This document shows positions 18,848 through 27,729 of a stretch of DNA of 64,000 bases, one piece after another; within the stretch, counting starts at the first letter, position 1; each line of letters opens with the position of its first letter. Made by a program: the position numbers and the translations under genes. Source of the stretch: Microcoleus sp036705565 (GTDB lineage Bacteria; Cyanobacteriota; Cyanobacteriia; Cyanobacteriales; Microcoleaceae); assembly GCA_036705565.1 (NCBI GenBank), contig JAUBUY010000026.1. The stretch is one strand, 5' to 3'. The notes beneath the pieces are model-generated. The model did not search any database and was not told where the DNA came from. It saw only the letters and a list, made by a program, of their open reading frames with translations.

Positions 18848-19522
18848 ATGACAATTGAAATCCAACCTTCAATTAATGTTAAAACGGCGATCGAAAGCCG
18901 GCGGGCCGCGCGCAGCTTCCAACCCGATCCGATTCCCCCAGCAATCTTGGCAGAGATTTTGCGATTGGGAGTGCGATCGCCCTCTGGTTACAACTTGCAG
19001 CCTTGGCGGTTTATCGTACTTCAAAACGCAGCCAGCAAAGAAAAATTAAAAACTTGCGCCTTCGATCAGCGCCAAGTGGTAGAAGCCCCAGTAGTATTAA
19101 TCTGTTGTGGCGATCGGCGCGCCGGCAGCCCCGAAAACACCGAAGCCGTCATCGAATTGGGCAAAACCACAGGCGCAATGAATGACAATTTAGCAGGTTA
19201 TATGCGACAAGCAATCCCGCAATTGTTCGAGAACCGTCCCTGCTTCGACTCCCTAGAAGCTTGGACAAACAGACATACAATGCTTGCAGTAGCCCACTTA
19301 ATGATTGTGGCTAAAAGTTTTGGGGTAGACAGTTGTCCGATGGAAGGTTTTGTCAGCGCTAAGGTGAAAGAAGCCTTTCAAATCCCCGAAGAAGTAGATG
19401 TTTGCTGTTTGCTGCCGCTTGGTTATGCAGCCGCACCTTTCAAACAATATGGCGGGCGTTTTGACGTGACTCAAGTTTATTACAGCGAAAGTTATGGACA
19501 GGCTTTGCAAGCTGAGATTTGA
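18848..19522 (+). CDS. Nitroreductase family protein
   Basis: 224-residue FMN-dependent NAD(P)H oxidoreductase of the nitroreductase superfamily. The N-terminal signature AIESRRAARSFQPDPIPP and RSPSGYNLQPWRFIVL supply the FMN-phosphate-binding Arg-Arg and Ser residues. MLAVAHLMIVAKSFGVDSCP and LLPLGYAA are the usual later motifs. The substrate is not predictable: quinone or nitroaromatic reduction is typical of the family. The ATG at 18848 follows a heptamer array with no clear Shine-Dalgarno sequence. It is a single-gene unit. Confidence 0.92.
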   Translation: MTIEIQPSINVKTAIESRRAARSFQPDPIPPAILAEILRLGVRSPSGYNLQPWRFIVLQNAASKEKLKTCAFDQRQVVEAPVVLICCGDRRAGSPENTEAVIELGKTTGAMNDNLAGYMRQAIPQLFENRPCFDSLEAWTNRHTMLAVAHLMIVAKSFGVDSCPMEGFVSAKVKEAFQIPEEVDVCCLLPLGYAAAPFKQYGGRFDVTQVYYSESYGQALQAEI

Positions 19523-19620
19523 GAGTTAAGATTTTGTGGCAACTTGAATTTTCCGAGTTAAGATTTGGAATGAATCGATGCCCAAGTTCAACCTAATCAA
19601 AAAACCCGACTGTTCTGCAA

Positions 19621-19650
19621 TCTAAAATCTAAAATTCAAAATCTAAAATC
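19621..19650. repeat. Heptamer array TCTAAAA
   Basis: Three to four TCTAAAA units (one degenerate) 30 bp upstream of the next start codon. Confidence 0.85.
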
Positions 19651-19681
19651 GAAACTTGTGAGATAAGACAGAGGAGAAAAT

Positions 19682-21571
19682 ATGACAGCAGCAACGATCC
19701 AAAGCAACGCCCAACTTCTAGAAGTAAAATTGCAGCAACACTTGCAAGCAGCCGGATTTAAAAACTTACCGCTTTATATTAGTTGCGATTTTCGAGATGA
19801 ATCTTTAACGGTTGTGGGAGAACACCCGCGCAGTTTAGTTCTCAAAGCCAAACCGACTTTTGCGGTGCTAGAAGCAGCAATTCTCGAAATAAAACCAGAA
19901 TCTATTCAACAGATTGGACTTTGCCTAAAAATTACCGGGCAAAAACAGCCTTATGCTTTCCATTCTTTTACCATGCACAACCCTGTTTTGTCAAAACCAA
20001 AAACAGTGCTGTTGTTCAAAAAAACCGAGAATCCCCCTGCTGAAGAAACGGGGATAGTCTTAACAGAAAATGTGGTACAGACGGCGGATGTAGAGGAGGA
20101 GATACCGTTAGAAACAGATGAGAAAGATGCGTGGGATGAAGAATATTTCCCCAATTTTTCTGAGAGTTCCAGCAATTCCGATCCGATCGCCTTCAGCGTG
20201 CAAGCAATCCCGGCAGATATTGCAGACAATCCCTTCAATCCGCTGGATATGGAAGCGGTAACAGTTGCCCAAAAACCCAAGCAGTCACCGTTTGCGATGC
20301 TGGCTGCAGTAGGAATCATCAGTGTCGCCGCGCTAGTTTTGGCAGGCGGTTATTATATGCTGAGCCGCCCCTGCGTCATCGGAGAATGTAGTGCTTTAGC
20401 TAAGGCCAAACAGTTGAGCGAGAATTCGACGAAGACGCTGAAAACCTCAAAAGTTGCCAACAGCCCCCAAGAAGCGCAGAAACAGTTAAAACAGGCGATC
20501 GCCCTTTTGGAACCGATTCCCTCCTGGTCAATTCATCGCGGTGAAGCTCAAAGCGCCTTGGAAAGCTATCGTTCGCAAAATCAGAATTTAAACTCTGCGA
20601 TCGATGCAGCGCGGCTCGCACAGTCAGCAGCCCAGAAAACCCAAAATCCGCCTTATTCTGCCGAGAAGGGGCAGGAAGCGCAAGCTCTGTGGCAAAGTGC
20701 GATCGCCGAACTCGGAGAAATCCCCGCAGACAGTCCAGTTTATCCGTTTGCTCAGAAAAAAAAGCAGGAGTACCGGAAGAATGTAGCAACTGGAAATCGG
20801 CAGTTAAGCACAGAGAAAACAGCGGAAAAAACGCTGCTCGCCGCCAAAAATACAGCCCAAATAGCAGAAGCTCGCGAAGCCGTAGCTCAGACAGCCGAGA
20901 CTTGGGATCAAGTGCAATCAGGTTGGGAAGAAGCCCTCGTAATCCTATCAGAAATTCCCACGAACACGACATCTTACCAACAAGCTAAACTGTTAGTTCC
21001 CAAATACGAAACCAAACTTTCCGAAGCTCGCGAGCGCAAAAATGTCGAAGGAATTTCGGAAAATGCCTATACTCAAGCTGTGACTTTAGCAGCGGAAGCT
21101 CAAATTTTTGAGGGCAAAAACGCCTGGTTTAAAGCATCAGAATCCTGGCGAAGAGCTTTGAGTTACGCGGAGCAAGTGCCGGCGGCAACTGCCTATTCTC
21201 AGAAAGCCCAACCGCTGATCGCTTCCTACACAGCTTCATTGCAGCAAGCAGAAGTAAAGTTGCAGGAAGAAAGGAACCTGCAAAAAGCCCGCACGGATTT
21301 AGATAGAACTTGCAAAGGCAACCCCAAGATTTGCGACTATACTGTTAGCAAAGATTTGATTGCGGTGCAGATGACTCCAGGTTACGTGCAGAAACTGCAA
21401 CAAACTTTCATTCAAGCAAACAACAACAATGCTGTGAAGACTCGCCAAGCTGTAGAAAACCACGTTCAAACGTTGCAAAAAGCTTTGGAGGCGATCGCCG
21501 AAAACGCCAAAATCCCGATGCAGGTGTACGATGGCGAAGGCAAGCGGATTGGGAGCCACGAACCGAAGTAG
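19682..21571 (+). CDS. Single-TM coiled-coil protein, unknown function
   Basis: 629 residues; I do not recognise the family beyond general similarity to cyanobacterial hypothetical proteins. Residues 1-105 form a small alpha/beta region (NLPLYISCDFRDESLTVVGE). An acidic, probably disordered stretch follows (~110-195). A single TM lies at ~203-228 (AVGIISVAALVLAGGYYML), and behind it a CxxxxC pair (SRPCVIGECSALAKAKQ). The rest is long Ala/Gln/Lys-rich helices with three or four loose repeats of the type W..A...L..IP (SWSIHRGE, ALWQSAIAELGEIP, GWEEALVILSEIP, SWRRALSYAEQVP), a TPR-like pattern. Two further Cys occur in TCKGNPKICDYTV. The topology suggests a cytoplasmic N-domain and an outside helical array. 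A strong AGAGGAG box precedes the ATG. Confidence 0.8.
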   Translation: MTAATIQSNAQLLEVKLQQHLQAAGFKNLPLYISCDFRDESLTVVGEHPRSLVLKAKPTFAVLEAAILEIKPESIQQIGLCLKITGQKQPYAFHSFTMHNPVLSKPKTVLLFKKTENPPAEETGIVLTENVVQTADVEEEIPLETDEKDAWDEEYFPNFSESSSNSDPIAFSVQAIPADIADNPFNPLDMEAVTVAQKPKQSPFAMLAAVGIISVAALVLAGGYYMLSRPCVIGECSALAKAKQLSENSTKTLKTSKVANSPQEAQKQLKQAIALLEPIPSWSIHRGEAQSALESYRSQNQNLNSAIDAARLAQSAAQKTQNPPYSAEKGQEAQALWQSAIAELGEIPADSPVYPFAQKKKQEYRKNVATGNRQLSTEKTAEKTLLAAKNTAQIAEAREAVAQTAETWDQVQSGWEEALVILSEIPTNTTSYQQAKLLVPKYETKLSEARERKNVEGISENAYTQAVTLAAEAQIFEGKNAWFKASESWRRALSYAEQVPAATAYSQKAQPLIASYTASLQQAEVKLQEERNLQKARTDLDRTCKGNPKICDYTVSKDLIAVQMTPGYVQKLQQTFIQANNNNAVKTRQAVENHVQTLQKALEAIAENAKIPMQVYDGEGKRIGSHEPK

Positions 21572-21686
21572 CCGGGATTTGAACATATTGTAGGGTTGGT
21601 TGACCGCGGCAATTCAATTAAGCCACCAATAGGTAAATATTTAACCGCGGCTAACCCAACAAATAGATTTTGGCAAGGGTATTGAG

Positions 21687-22307
21687 TTACTCCGCAATCA
21701 ATCCAGCTTGAAAAACTTGTTGTGCCGTCAAATTCAACTCTGGAAAAGTTGACGACTCAATTTTATCATTTCCCCGAAACAAACTCACCTCATACTCGCC
21801 ATCAACCAACTGATAAACCGATATCGTTGGTTGCTTGGGATTCCCGATAAACCTGCGGCCGCCCAAACCGAGATAATCCACAATCCAGTATTCAGGAATC
21901 CCGATTAGTTCGTATTCGCCTACTTTTTTGATGTAGTCATTTTGCCAGTTGGTACTAACTACTTCAATAACCAGCGGAATTGATGCTCCTTGAGTCACAG
22001 TAGAGAATTTTTGCCATAAAGGTTCTGATGCTAAGTTGGGGCGATTTAAGATCGGAATATCGGGCGAATAGGCTGATTCGTTTTCCGGCGGCTTAACTAA
22101 TGCTTGTTTGGGGATGAAGTACGGCAGGTTTAGCCTGACAAATTCAAGAGTTAATTTCGAGGCTAAGAAACCGATAACTTCTTCATGTTTTCCCGGTGGC
22201 TGGGCTATTTCAATAATCCCTCCCTTGTGCAGTTCGTAACGTCGGTTTTCGGGTTTCCATTCCGCAAATTCTTCAAAAGTTACTGGTTGATTTGGAGTTT
22301 TAATCAT
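21687..22307 (-). CDS. Uma2 family (DUF820) protein
   Basis: 206 residues, a second member of the Uma2 family in this window. It has YELHKGGIIEIAQPPGKHEE, SPDIPILNRPN with the catalytic-type Asp, PLVIEVVSTNWQNDYIKKV with the Glu and Ser, and ELIGIPEYWIVDYLG. It is not closely similar to the copy at 11907. It is convergent with the TM coiled-coil gene and followed on its 5' side by palindromic repeats. The function is unknown; the family has a restriction-endonuclease-like fold. Confidence 0.9.
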   Translation of the reverse strand: MIKTPNQPVTFEEFAEWKPENRRYELHKGGIIEIAQPPGKHEEVIGFLASKLTLEFVRLNLPYFIPKQALVKPPENESAYSPDIPILNRPNLASEPLWQKFSTVTQGASIPLVIEVVSTNWQNDYIKKVGEYELIGIPEYWIVDYLGLGGRRFIGNPKQPTISVYQLVDGEYEVSLFRGNDKIESSTFPELNLTAQQVFQAGLIAE

Positions 22308-22354
22308 GGTAAATTATCCCGATATCTTGTCCTATAAATCAATCATAATTATTG

Positions 22355-22418
22355 TAGGGGCGGGTTCACCGACAATCTTTAATGTCAGTCCTAGATTCCC
22401 TAAACCCGCCCCGACTAG
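22355..22418. repeat. Palindromic GGGGCGGG repeat, copy 2
   Basis: The left end GTAGGGGCGGGTTCACC and the right end AAACCCGCCCCGACTAG pair as a hairpin. The orientation is opposite to copies 1 and 3. Confidence 0.8.
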
Positions 22419-22462
22419 ATATTTATGTACAGATTATATGAGTTGTCAGTTATCAGTCATTT

Positions 22463-22524
22463 GGGCGGGGCGGGTTTATGAGATTTATCATTTTTATCGG
22501 AGATGTTGGTGAACCCGCCCCTAC
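22463..22524. repeat. Palindromic GGGGCGGG repeat, copy 3
   Basis: GGCGGGGCGGGTTTATGAG at the left and GGTGAACCCGCCCCTAC at the right. With copy 2, 45 bp away, it makes a ~170-bp inverted pair. Nothing else is recognised between 22308 and 22585. Confidence 0.8.
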
Positions 22525-22585
22525 GATAATTCGGGTTAATTTATATTCTATCTGGTGTTCCCAATGCCCAATGCCCAATTCCCAA

Positions 22586-23365
22586 TTACCATTTGATCAA
22601 TTGTGCATCTTGATTAAAAAACTTCCGGGACAATCCCTCAGTCAACAGCAGAGTTGCGATTACAGTTGCCAGCGCTAACACAAACATAATCAAAATCTGG
22701 TAAGATGCTGCATCGAGAGGACTGACACCGCTCAGCATTTGACCTGTCATCATTCCCGGTAAAGTTACGATTCCTACCACCGTCATTGTATTTAAAAGCG
22801 GGATTAATCCAGCTTTTATCGCATCTTTGCGGTACTGCTTTACTGCTTGCTGCGGCGTCGAACCTAAACTTAAATGGGTTTCTATTTCTAACTGGCTGCT
22901 ATTAACTGTACTGACAAGTCTTTCGCCCGCGATCGCCCCGGAGTTCATGGCATTGCCCAAAATCATACCCGCTAAGGGAATCAGGTATTGCGGTTCGTAC
23001 CAAGGGTCAGGTTGCAAAATTAGCAAGTTTGTATAGGCAAGAGTCAAGGCCGTACTTATCAAAATTGAACCCCAAACTAAGGGCAGTAAGTTCTTGATTT
23101 TTTTGCTGATGCGGTTGCTGGCAACCATGCTAGCAGTTGTCAGCATGATTGCTAAAACTGCTAAAACCAGCCAAGGATTTTTCCCCTCCGGGTCAAATAT
23201 AACTTCGAGCACGTACCCGACTAAGATTAGCTGGATCAGGGTGCGCCCTGCGGCGATCGCGATCGCCCCCTCCAATCCCAATTGCTGCCACGCCGAAAGC
23301 CCGATCGCGATCGCCACCATCCCCAAAGCCCAACCCAAATCAGTAAAATCTAGCAGAATTAACAC
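22586..23365 (-). CDS. fetB: FetB/UPF0014-type ABC permease
   Basis: Inner-membrane permease of the FetB (YbbM) family, in which the E. coli member with FetA exports iron. GTG 23365 gives 259 residues, the family's usual length, and sits just behind an AAGGGTGG box; the frame runs on to 23452 but the extra 29 residues are polar and unlike the family. About seven TM segments are visible. Conserved motifs include GAIAIAAGRTLIQLILVGYV, the PLAGMILGNAMNSGAIAGER loop and LPGMMTGQMLSG. No FetA ATPase gene is adjacent, so it must be elsewhere if the system works. It is divergent from the aminotransferase gene, with ~130 bp between starts. Confidence 0.87.
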   Translation of the reverse strand: MLILLDFTDLGWALGMVAIAIGLSAWQQLGLEGAIAIAAGRTLIQLILVGYVLEVIFDPEGKNPWLVLAVLAIMLTTASMVASNRISKKIKNLLPLVWGSILISTALTLAYTNLLILQPDPWYEPQYLIPLAGMILGNAMNSGAIAGERLVSTVNSSQLEIETHLSLGSTPQQAVKQYRKDAIKAGLIPLLNTMTVVGIVTLPGMMTGQMLSGVSPLDAASYQILIMFVLALATVIATLLLTEGLSRKFFNQDAQLIKW

Positions 23366-23492
23366 CGGCCCACCCTTTCGATAATGTGATTGTTTGCCTG
23401 TCCAAATATAAGATATTTGAATAAAGGTTTCTGAGAAACAGTTTTGCTGCAAGAATTTGCTTTGATAATGCTTGAAATTTGTGGTGTCAAAA

Positions 23493-24650
23493 GTGAATAA
23501 TGTTCCCCCCCTCGACTTAACCCGCCAATACGCGCTCCTTGGCGACGAAATAACCGCTGCGGTGCAAAAAGTGCTTGCCTCTGGCGGCTACGTAGGCGGC
23601 CCGGCCGTCAAGAGTTTTGAACGAGAGTTCGCCGACTACATCGGCGTTTCCGAGTGCGTTGGCTGCAACTCCGGCACCGATGCCTTGATTTTGGCCTTGC
23701 GAGCTCTCAAAATTGGCCCTGGCGATGAAGTGATTACCACTCCTTTTACCTTTTTTGCTTCGGCTGAGACAATTAGCGCCGTCGGCGCCACTCCAGTATT
23801 TGTCGATATTGACAGCGAGACTTTTAATCTGGATGTCGAGCTCCTCGAAGCGGCAATTACCGACAAAACCAAGGCAATTATGCCCGTCCACATCTTCGGC
23901 CAACCGGTAGACATGACTCGGCTGATGGAAATTGCGACTCGGCACAATTTAGCCGTAATTGAAGATTGCGCCCAGTCTGTCGGGGCCCAGTGGCAGTCTC
24001 GAAAAGTCGGCAGCATTGGCCATGTCGGCTGCTTCAGTTTTTATCCGACCAAAAACTTAGGCGCTTGCGGTGACGGTGGCGCGGTGACGACAAACGATCC
24101 AGCCCTCGCAGCTTCGATGCGAGTGCTCAAAGAACACGGACAGTCTTCTAGGTATTTCTACGAAGAAATCGGCTACAACAGCCGTTTAGATGCCCTGCAA
24201 GCGGTGATTCTCAGCATTAAATTGCGATATCTCGACAGTTGGAACGCGCAGCGACAGGAGAAAGCGGCACTTTACAGCGAATTTCTCTCCCGCGTGCCCG
24301 GAGTTGCCATCCCCAAAGAATTGCCCGAAGCAAAAGGAGTTTGGAATCAATACACGATCCGGCTGACAACTCCAGAAGACGCCCAAAATCCCTCTGGCAA
24401 TTTTCGAGATTGGATGCGGGCTCAGTTGCAGGAAGCTGGCATCGGTTCGATGGTTTACTATCCGTTACCTTTGCACCTGCAACCTGTTTACAAATCTTTG
24501 GGTTATCAAGCAGGTCAGTTGTCAAAGGCTGAGCAAGTTTGTCGCGAAGTCTTGTCTTTGCCGATGTTCCCGGAACTGTCGAGGGATCAACAAGAGCGGA
24601 CGATTTATGGGCTGAAAGATTGCTTGGCAAAGGCCGATCGCATCCGGTAG
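23493..24650 (+). CDS. DegT/DnrJ/EryC1/StrS aminotransferase
   Basis: PLP-dependent sugar aminotransferase, 385 residues from GTG 23493 (NNVPPLDLTRQY is the usual family N-terminus); the frame also has TTG at 23472. Such enzymes make amino sugars from nucleotide ketosugars for surface glycans. Seen: CNSGTDALILALRAL, TPFTFFASAETI, VHIFGQPVDM, the DCAQSVGA segment carrying the PLP-binding Asp, and FSFYPTKNLGACGDGGAV whose Lys (nt 24051-24053) is the Schiff-base residue. The C-terminal part has GYNSRLDALQAVIL. It may serve the glycan genes that start 3 kb downstream, though it is not in the same unit. Confidence 0.95.
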   Translation: MNNVPPLDLTRQYALLGDEITAAVQKVLASGGYVGGPAVKSFEREFADYIGVSECVGCNSGTDALILALRALKIGPGDEVITTPFTFFASAETISAVGATPVFVDIDSETFNLDVELLEAAITDKTKAIMPVHIFGQPVDMTRLMEIATRHNLAVIEDCAQSVGAQWQSRKVGSIGHVGCFSFYPTKNLGACGDGGAVTTNDPALAASMRVLKEHGQSSRYFYEEIGYNSRLDALQAVILSIKLRYLDSWNAQRQEKAALYSEFLSRVPGVAIPKELPEAKGVWNQYTIRLTTPEDAQNPSGNFRDWMRAQLQEAGIGSMVYYPLPLHLQPVYKSLGYQAGQLSKAEQVCREVLSLPMFPELSRDQQERTIYGLKDCLAKADRIR

Positions 24651-24737
24651 CTTTGGCGCGATGGCATCAGCGAGGGAAATGCAGGAGGAGAAAAGAATTG
24701 CAGGGTTGCAGTGGTGTGAGAATGTGCAGCGGTCAGT

Positions 24738-24771
24738 CGATTTTAGATTTTAGATTTTAGATTTTAGATTT
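24738..24771. repeat. Heptamer array TTTTAGA
   Basis: Four to five tandem TTTTAGA units, 90 bp after the aminotransferase stop. Confidence 0.9.
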
Positions 24772-24888
24772 ACCCCACAGATAAATCTGGGATCTTGAAC
24801 TAGGGTCTAAAATTTTTATCTCTCCACGACTTAAGTACGTAGCACGGTATCCGTTGTTGGGCTGGGTCAGGGAGAGCTGTTAAGTATT

Positions 24889-25009
24889 TTGACCGATCAC
24901 TTGTACTTTTATGTACTATATTTAATGAAAAGAAACAAATTTAGGCTAGCAATCCGCCTCGAACGGGTGCATTTTCCGCTCGCCTAAAACTTGCAGTGCG
25001 ATCGGTCAA
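24889..25009. repeat. Nested inverted repeat
   Basis: The outer arms TTGACCGATC (24889-24898) and GATCGGTCAA (25000-25009) are perfect 10-bp inverted repeats. The inner arms TTTAGGC (24940-24946) and GCCTAAA (24982-24988) are also perfect. It may be a small MITE-like element; no second copy is seen. Confidence 0.55.
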
Positions 25010-25015
25010 TGATGA

Positions 25016-25108
25016 AGAAGGAAGTTCGGCAACGGATTCGCTCGACGGATGTAACGGATTTCAGGAAGAGGGAAGAAGGAAGAGGGAAGAAGGAAGAAGG
25101 AAGAATAA
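25016..25108 (+). repeat. GTTCGGCAACGGATTCG repeat with purine tract, copy 1
   Basis: AGAAGGAAGTTCGGCAACGG, then CTCGACGGATGTAACGG, followed by a GGAAGA-rich purine tract. It is near-identical to 26974-27063 on the other side of the ABC1 kinase gene; a diverged reverse copy is at 50041-50104. Confidence 0.85.
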
Positions 25109-25143
25109 AGAATAAAGAATGTTGGAACTTTCGACTTCTAATC

Positions 25144-25243
25144 CCCGATACCCGATGCCCGATGCCCGATGCCCGATGCCCGATGCCCGATGCCCGATGC
25201 CCGATGCCTGATGCCTGATGCCCGATGCCCGATGGCCGATGCC
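25144..25243. repeat. Heptamer array CCCGATG, ~14 copies
   Basis: About 14 tandem CCCGATG units with a few CCTGATG and GCCGATG variants, ending 50 bp upstream of the ABC1 kinase start. The 24651-25294 spacer holds this array, the TTTTAGA array, the nested palindrome and the flanking repeat, with no gene. Confidence 0.92.
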
Positions 25244-25294
25244 CAATTCTCAATTTAACCTGTAATTTTCAGAAGATAAGAGGAAAATAAACGA

Positions 25295-26971
25295 GTGCCT
25301 CAGTATCAATTCACTCAGGCTAGACGCTACGATCCACAAGCGATCGCTCAGTATTACCGCAAACGTCCTTGGAAAGCAATTTGGCGCGCAATTACCGTTA
25401 TTTGGTCTTTTGCAGGCTTCGTTCTGGGGATGCTGTGGGACAGTTGGCAGCATGAAGTCGCAGCACACCAGCCGGAACGGGCCACCCACCTACGACAAAT
25501 ACTTACTCGCTTGGGCCCCACTTTCATTAAAGTCGGCCAAGCCCTTTCTACCAGACCGGATTTGATCCGCAAAGACTTTCTCGAAGAATTGATCAAACTT
25601 CAGGATCAATTGCCGCCGTTTGACTCGGTGCGCGCTTTCGAGATTATTGAAGCGGAACTCGATCGCAAAATTAGCGAAACCTACAGCGAAATCTCCCCCG
25701 AACCTGTCGCCGCGGCAAGTCTCGGTCAAGTCTACCGAGCTCGCCTCCTCACCGGGGAAGCAGTAGCAGTCAAGGTTCAGCGACCGAATTTGCTGCCCGT
25801 ATTGAGCCTTGACCTTTACTTAATGCGCTGGGCCGCTGGATGGTTGGGCCCGTTGCTGCCGCTGAATCTCGGTCACGACCTTTGTTTGATCGTCGATGAA
25901 TTCGGTATCAAATTGTTCGAGGAAATTGATTATATCAATGAAGGCCGCAACGCCGAGAAATTTGCTACAAATTTTGCCGACGACCCGACAGTAAAAGTTC
26001 CCAGTATTTACTGGCGCTATACTTCAAATTGCGTTCTGACTCTTGAATGGATTGACGGCATCAAGCTGACAGATATGGAAAGTGTTAAAGCCGCAGGTTT
26101 GGATACCGATAGTTTAATTGAAGTCGGAGTCCGCAGCGGTTTGCGGCAGTTGCTGGAACACGGATTTTTTCACGCTGACCCCCATCCGGGAAATCTGTTT
26201 GCCTTAGCGGACGGCCGCATGGCTTACATTGATTTTGGGATGATGGATCAGATGGAAGAAACAACTAAAGAAACTTTGGTTGATTCTGTCGTTCATTTGA
26301 TCAACAAAGATTACTTACAATTAGCGAAGGATTTTGTCAAACTTGGCTTTTTGACTCCAGATACAGATATTATGCCGATCGTCCCGGCGTTGGAATCTGT
26401 ACTGGGTGATATCGTCGGCGAAAAGGTGTCAGATTTTAACTTCAAGACGATTACAGACCAGTTTTCGGAGTTGATGTACGATTATCCTTTCCGGGTGCCG
26501 GCGAAATTTGCCTTAATTATTCGCTCTCTGGTGACAGAAGAAGGTTTGGCCCTGACGCTGAATCCGAATTTCAAGATAGTCGAGGTGGCGTATCCTTATG
26601 TAGCGCGGCGTTTGTTGAACGGAGAATCTCCGGCACTGCGGCGGCGTCTGATTGAGGTATTATTCAAAGATGGCAAATTCCAGTGGAACAGGTTAGAGGA
26701 CATGATCGCGATCGCCCGATCGGATCGCAGTTTCGACTTGCTCCCCACCGCCCAACTAGGCTTGCAATTTTTGCTGTCCGAGGAAGGCTCGTTTTTGAGA
26801 CGCCAGCTAATGTTAGCTTTGATTGAGGACGATCGAATCCACACCGAAGAAGTTCGCAGCCTGTGGAACTTAGTCAAGGAAGATTTGCAGCCCAGTCGCC
26901 TGTTCAACGTTGCTCTAGGCGCTTTGACGGAGTTTTCCACAGCAGGGGCAGCCGCGCTAACTCGATTTTAA
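25295..26971 (+). CDS. ABC1/UbiB family atypical protein kinase
   Basis: 558-residue member of the ABC1K/UbiB/AarF family. Family members are atypical kinase-fold ATPases linked to prenylquinone biosynthesis or thylakoid lipid/quinone homeostasis. Start GTG 25295, preceded by AGAGGAAAAT. Seen: the family KxGQ motif in FIKVGQALSTRPDLI, the Ala-rich nucleotide loop AAASLGQVYRA, the ATP-binding Lys in VAVKVQRP, EIDYINEGRNAEKF, the catalytic loop HADPHPGN and the DFG-type IDFGMMDQM. The C-terminal ~200 residues are helical, without a clear TM. The gene is framed by two direct repeats (25016 and 26974) and two different heptamer arrays. Confidence 0.95.
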   Translation: MPQYQFTQARRYDPQAIAQYYRKRPWKAIWRAITVIWSFAGFVLGMLWDSWQHEVAAHQPERATHLRQILTRLGPTFIKVGQALSTRPDLIRKDFLEELIKLQDQLPPFDSVRAFEIIEAELDRKISETYSEISPEPVAAASLGQVYRARLLTGEAVAVKVQRPNLLPVLSLDLYLMRWAAGWLGPLLPLNLGHDLCLIVDEFGIKLFEEIDYINEGRNAEKFATNFADDPTVKVPSIYWRYTSNCVLTLEWIDGIKLTDMESVKAAGLDTDSLIEVGVRSGLRQLLEHGFFHADPHPGNLFALADGRMAYIDFGMMDQMEETTKETLVDSVVHLINKDYLQLAKDFVKLGFLTPDTDIMPIVPALESVLGDIVGEKVSDFNFKTITDQFSELMYDYPFRVPAKFALIIRSLVTEEGLALTLNPNFKIVEVAYPYVARRLLNGESPALRRRLIEVLFKDGKFQWNRLEDMIAIARSDRSFDLLPTAQLGLQFLLSEEGSFLRRQLMLALIEDDRIHTEEVRSLWNLVKEDLQPSRLFNVALGALTEFSTAGAAALTRF

Positions 26972-26973
26972 TT

Positions 26974-27063
26974 AGAAGGAAGTTCGGCAACGGATTCGCT
27001 CGACGGATGTAACGGATGTCAGGAAGAAGGAAGAGGGAAGAAGGAAGAGGGAAGAAGGAAGAA
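26974..27063 (+). repeat. GTTCGGCAACGGATTCG repeat with purine tract, copy 2
   Basis: Direct repeat of 25016-25108, starting 3 bp after the ABC1 kinase stop, with the same order of unit and GGAAGA-rich tract. Confidence 0.88.
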
Positions 27064-27079
27064 AAATAATTCTACTCTT

Positions 27080-27180
27080 GCCAATTCCCAATTCCCAATT
27101 CCCAATTCCCAATTCCCAATTCCCAATTCCCCATTCCCAATTCCCAATTCCCAATTCCCCATTCCCCATTTCCAATTACC
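27080..27180. repeat. Heptamer array ATTCCCA, ~13 copies
   Basis: About 13 tandem ATTCCCA/ATTCCCC units ending ~20 bp before the next GTG start. Confidence 0.92.
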
Positions 27181-27198
27181 CAAATTAAGGAATTATTC

Positions 27199-27573
27199 GT
27201 GTATTATTTTCCAGAACCTCCCTATTTTTTAATGTCGGCTGGATTACTAGCAGGTATGGCTTCCGGCGTAGCATTTGAAGCAACTCTCAAACAATCCGTA
27301 CAACAATGGTCTAAAAATCGTTCTACTCGCACCTTGGCTAACCTGCCAAGGCTGCAATTGGTCATACCTTTTCTGGGAATGGCGGGCGGTATTTGTGTAT
27401 TTTTAGCTTCGGGGATGGAGATTTTTGGCTTCCCCAAACTACTTTGTTATGCCCTAGCTTTGCCACTGACGGTACTCACTGGCTGGCTAGTTTGGACTCA
27501 GCTAGGTAAGCTTTTGATCGAGTTAGAACGCGGAGGTTCCCAAGCGCTGGATTTAGATTCTTTTGAACAATGA
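27199..27573 (+). CDS. Small membrane protein, conserved-type hypothetical
   Basis: 124 residues from GTG 27199, with three hydrophobic segments: FLMSAGLLAGMASGVAFEA, LVIPFLGMAGGICVFLASG and LLCYALALPLTVLTGWLVW. It has an amphipathic acidic tail (LLIELERGGSQALDLDSFEQ). No known family is recognised. A 12-bp-stem hairpin follows the stop. GTG usage and the repeat-filled leader are the only odd points. A role in membrane organisation or as a subunit cannot be decided. Confidence 0.7.
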   Translation: MYYFPEPPYFLMSAGLLAGMASGVAFEATLKQSVQQWSKNRSTRTLANLPRLQLVIPFLGMAGGICVFLASGMEIFGFPKLLCYALALPLTVLTGWLVWTQLGKLLIELERGGSQALDLDSFEQ

Positions 27574-27578
27574 AAGTT

Positions 27579-27622
27579 AACTATCAACCTCTTTTTATCA
27601 GAAGGAAGGGGGTTGATAGTTA
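27579..27622 (+). terminator. Hairpin after the small membrane-protein gene
   Basis: The perfect 12-bp stem TAACTATCAACC/GGTTGATAGTTA with a ~20-nt loop starts 5 bp after the stop. There is no T-tract, so intrinsic termination is uncertain. Confidence 0.55.
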
Positions 27623-27729
27623 TCTAGGATTATCCTATTTGATGCTTTTTGAACCGCAGAGAACGCAGAGAACGCAGAGGAAGACAAAGAAGAAGATGAC
27701 AAGTTAGGCAATAATTTGTGTAAAATTTT

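Noticed and set aside
24984..25253. Open frames through the CCCGATG array
   Set aside because: Low-complexity repeat translation on both strands.
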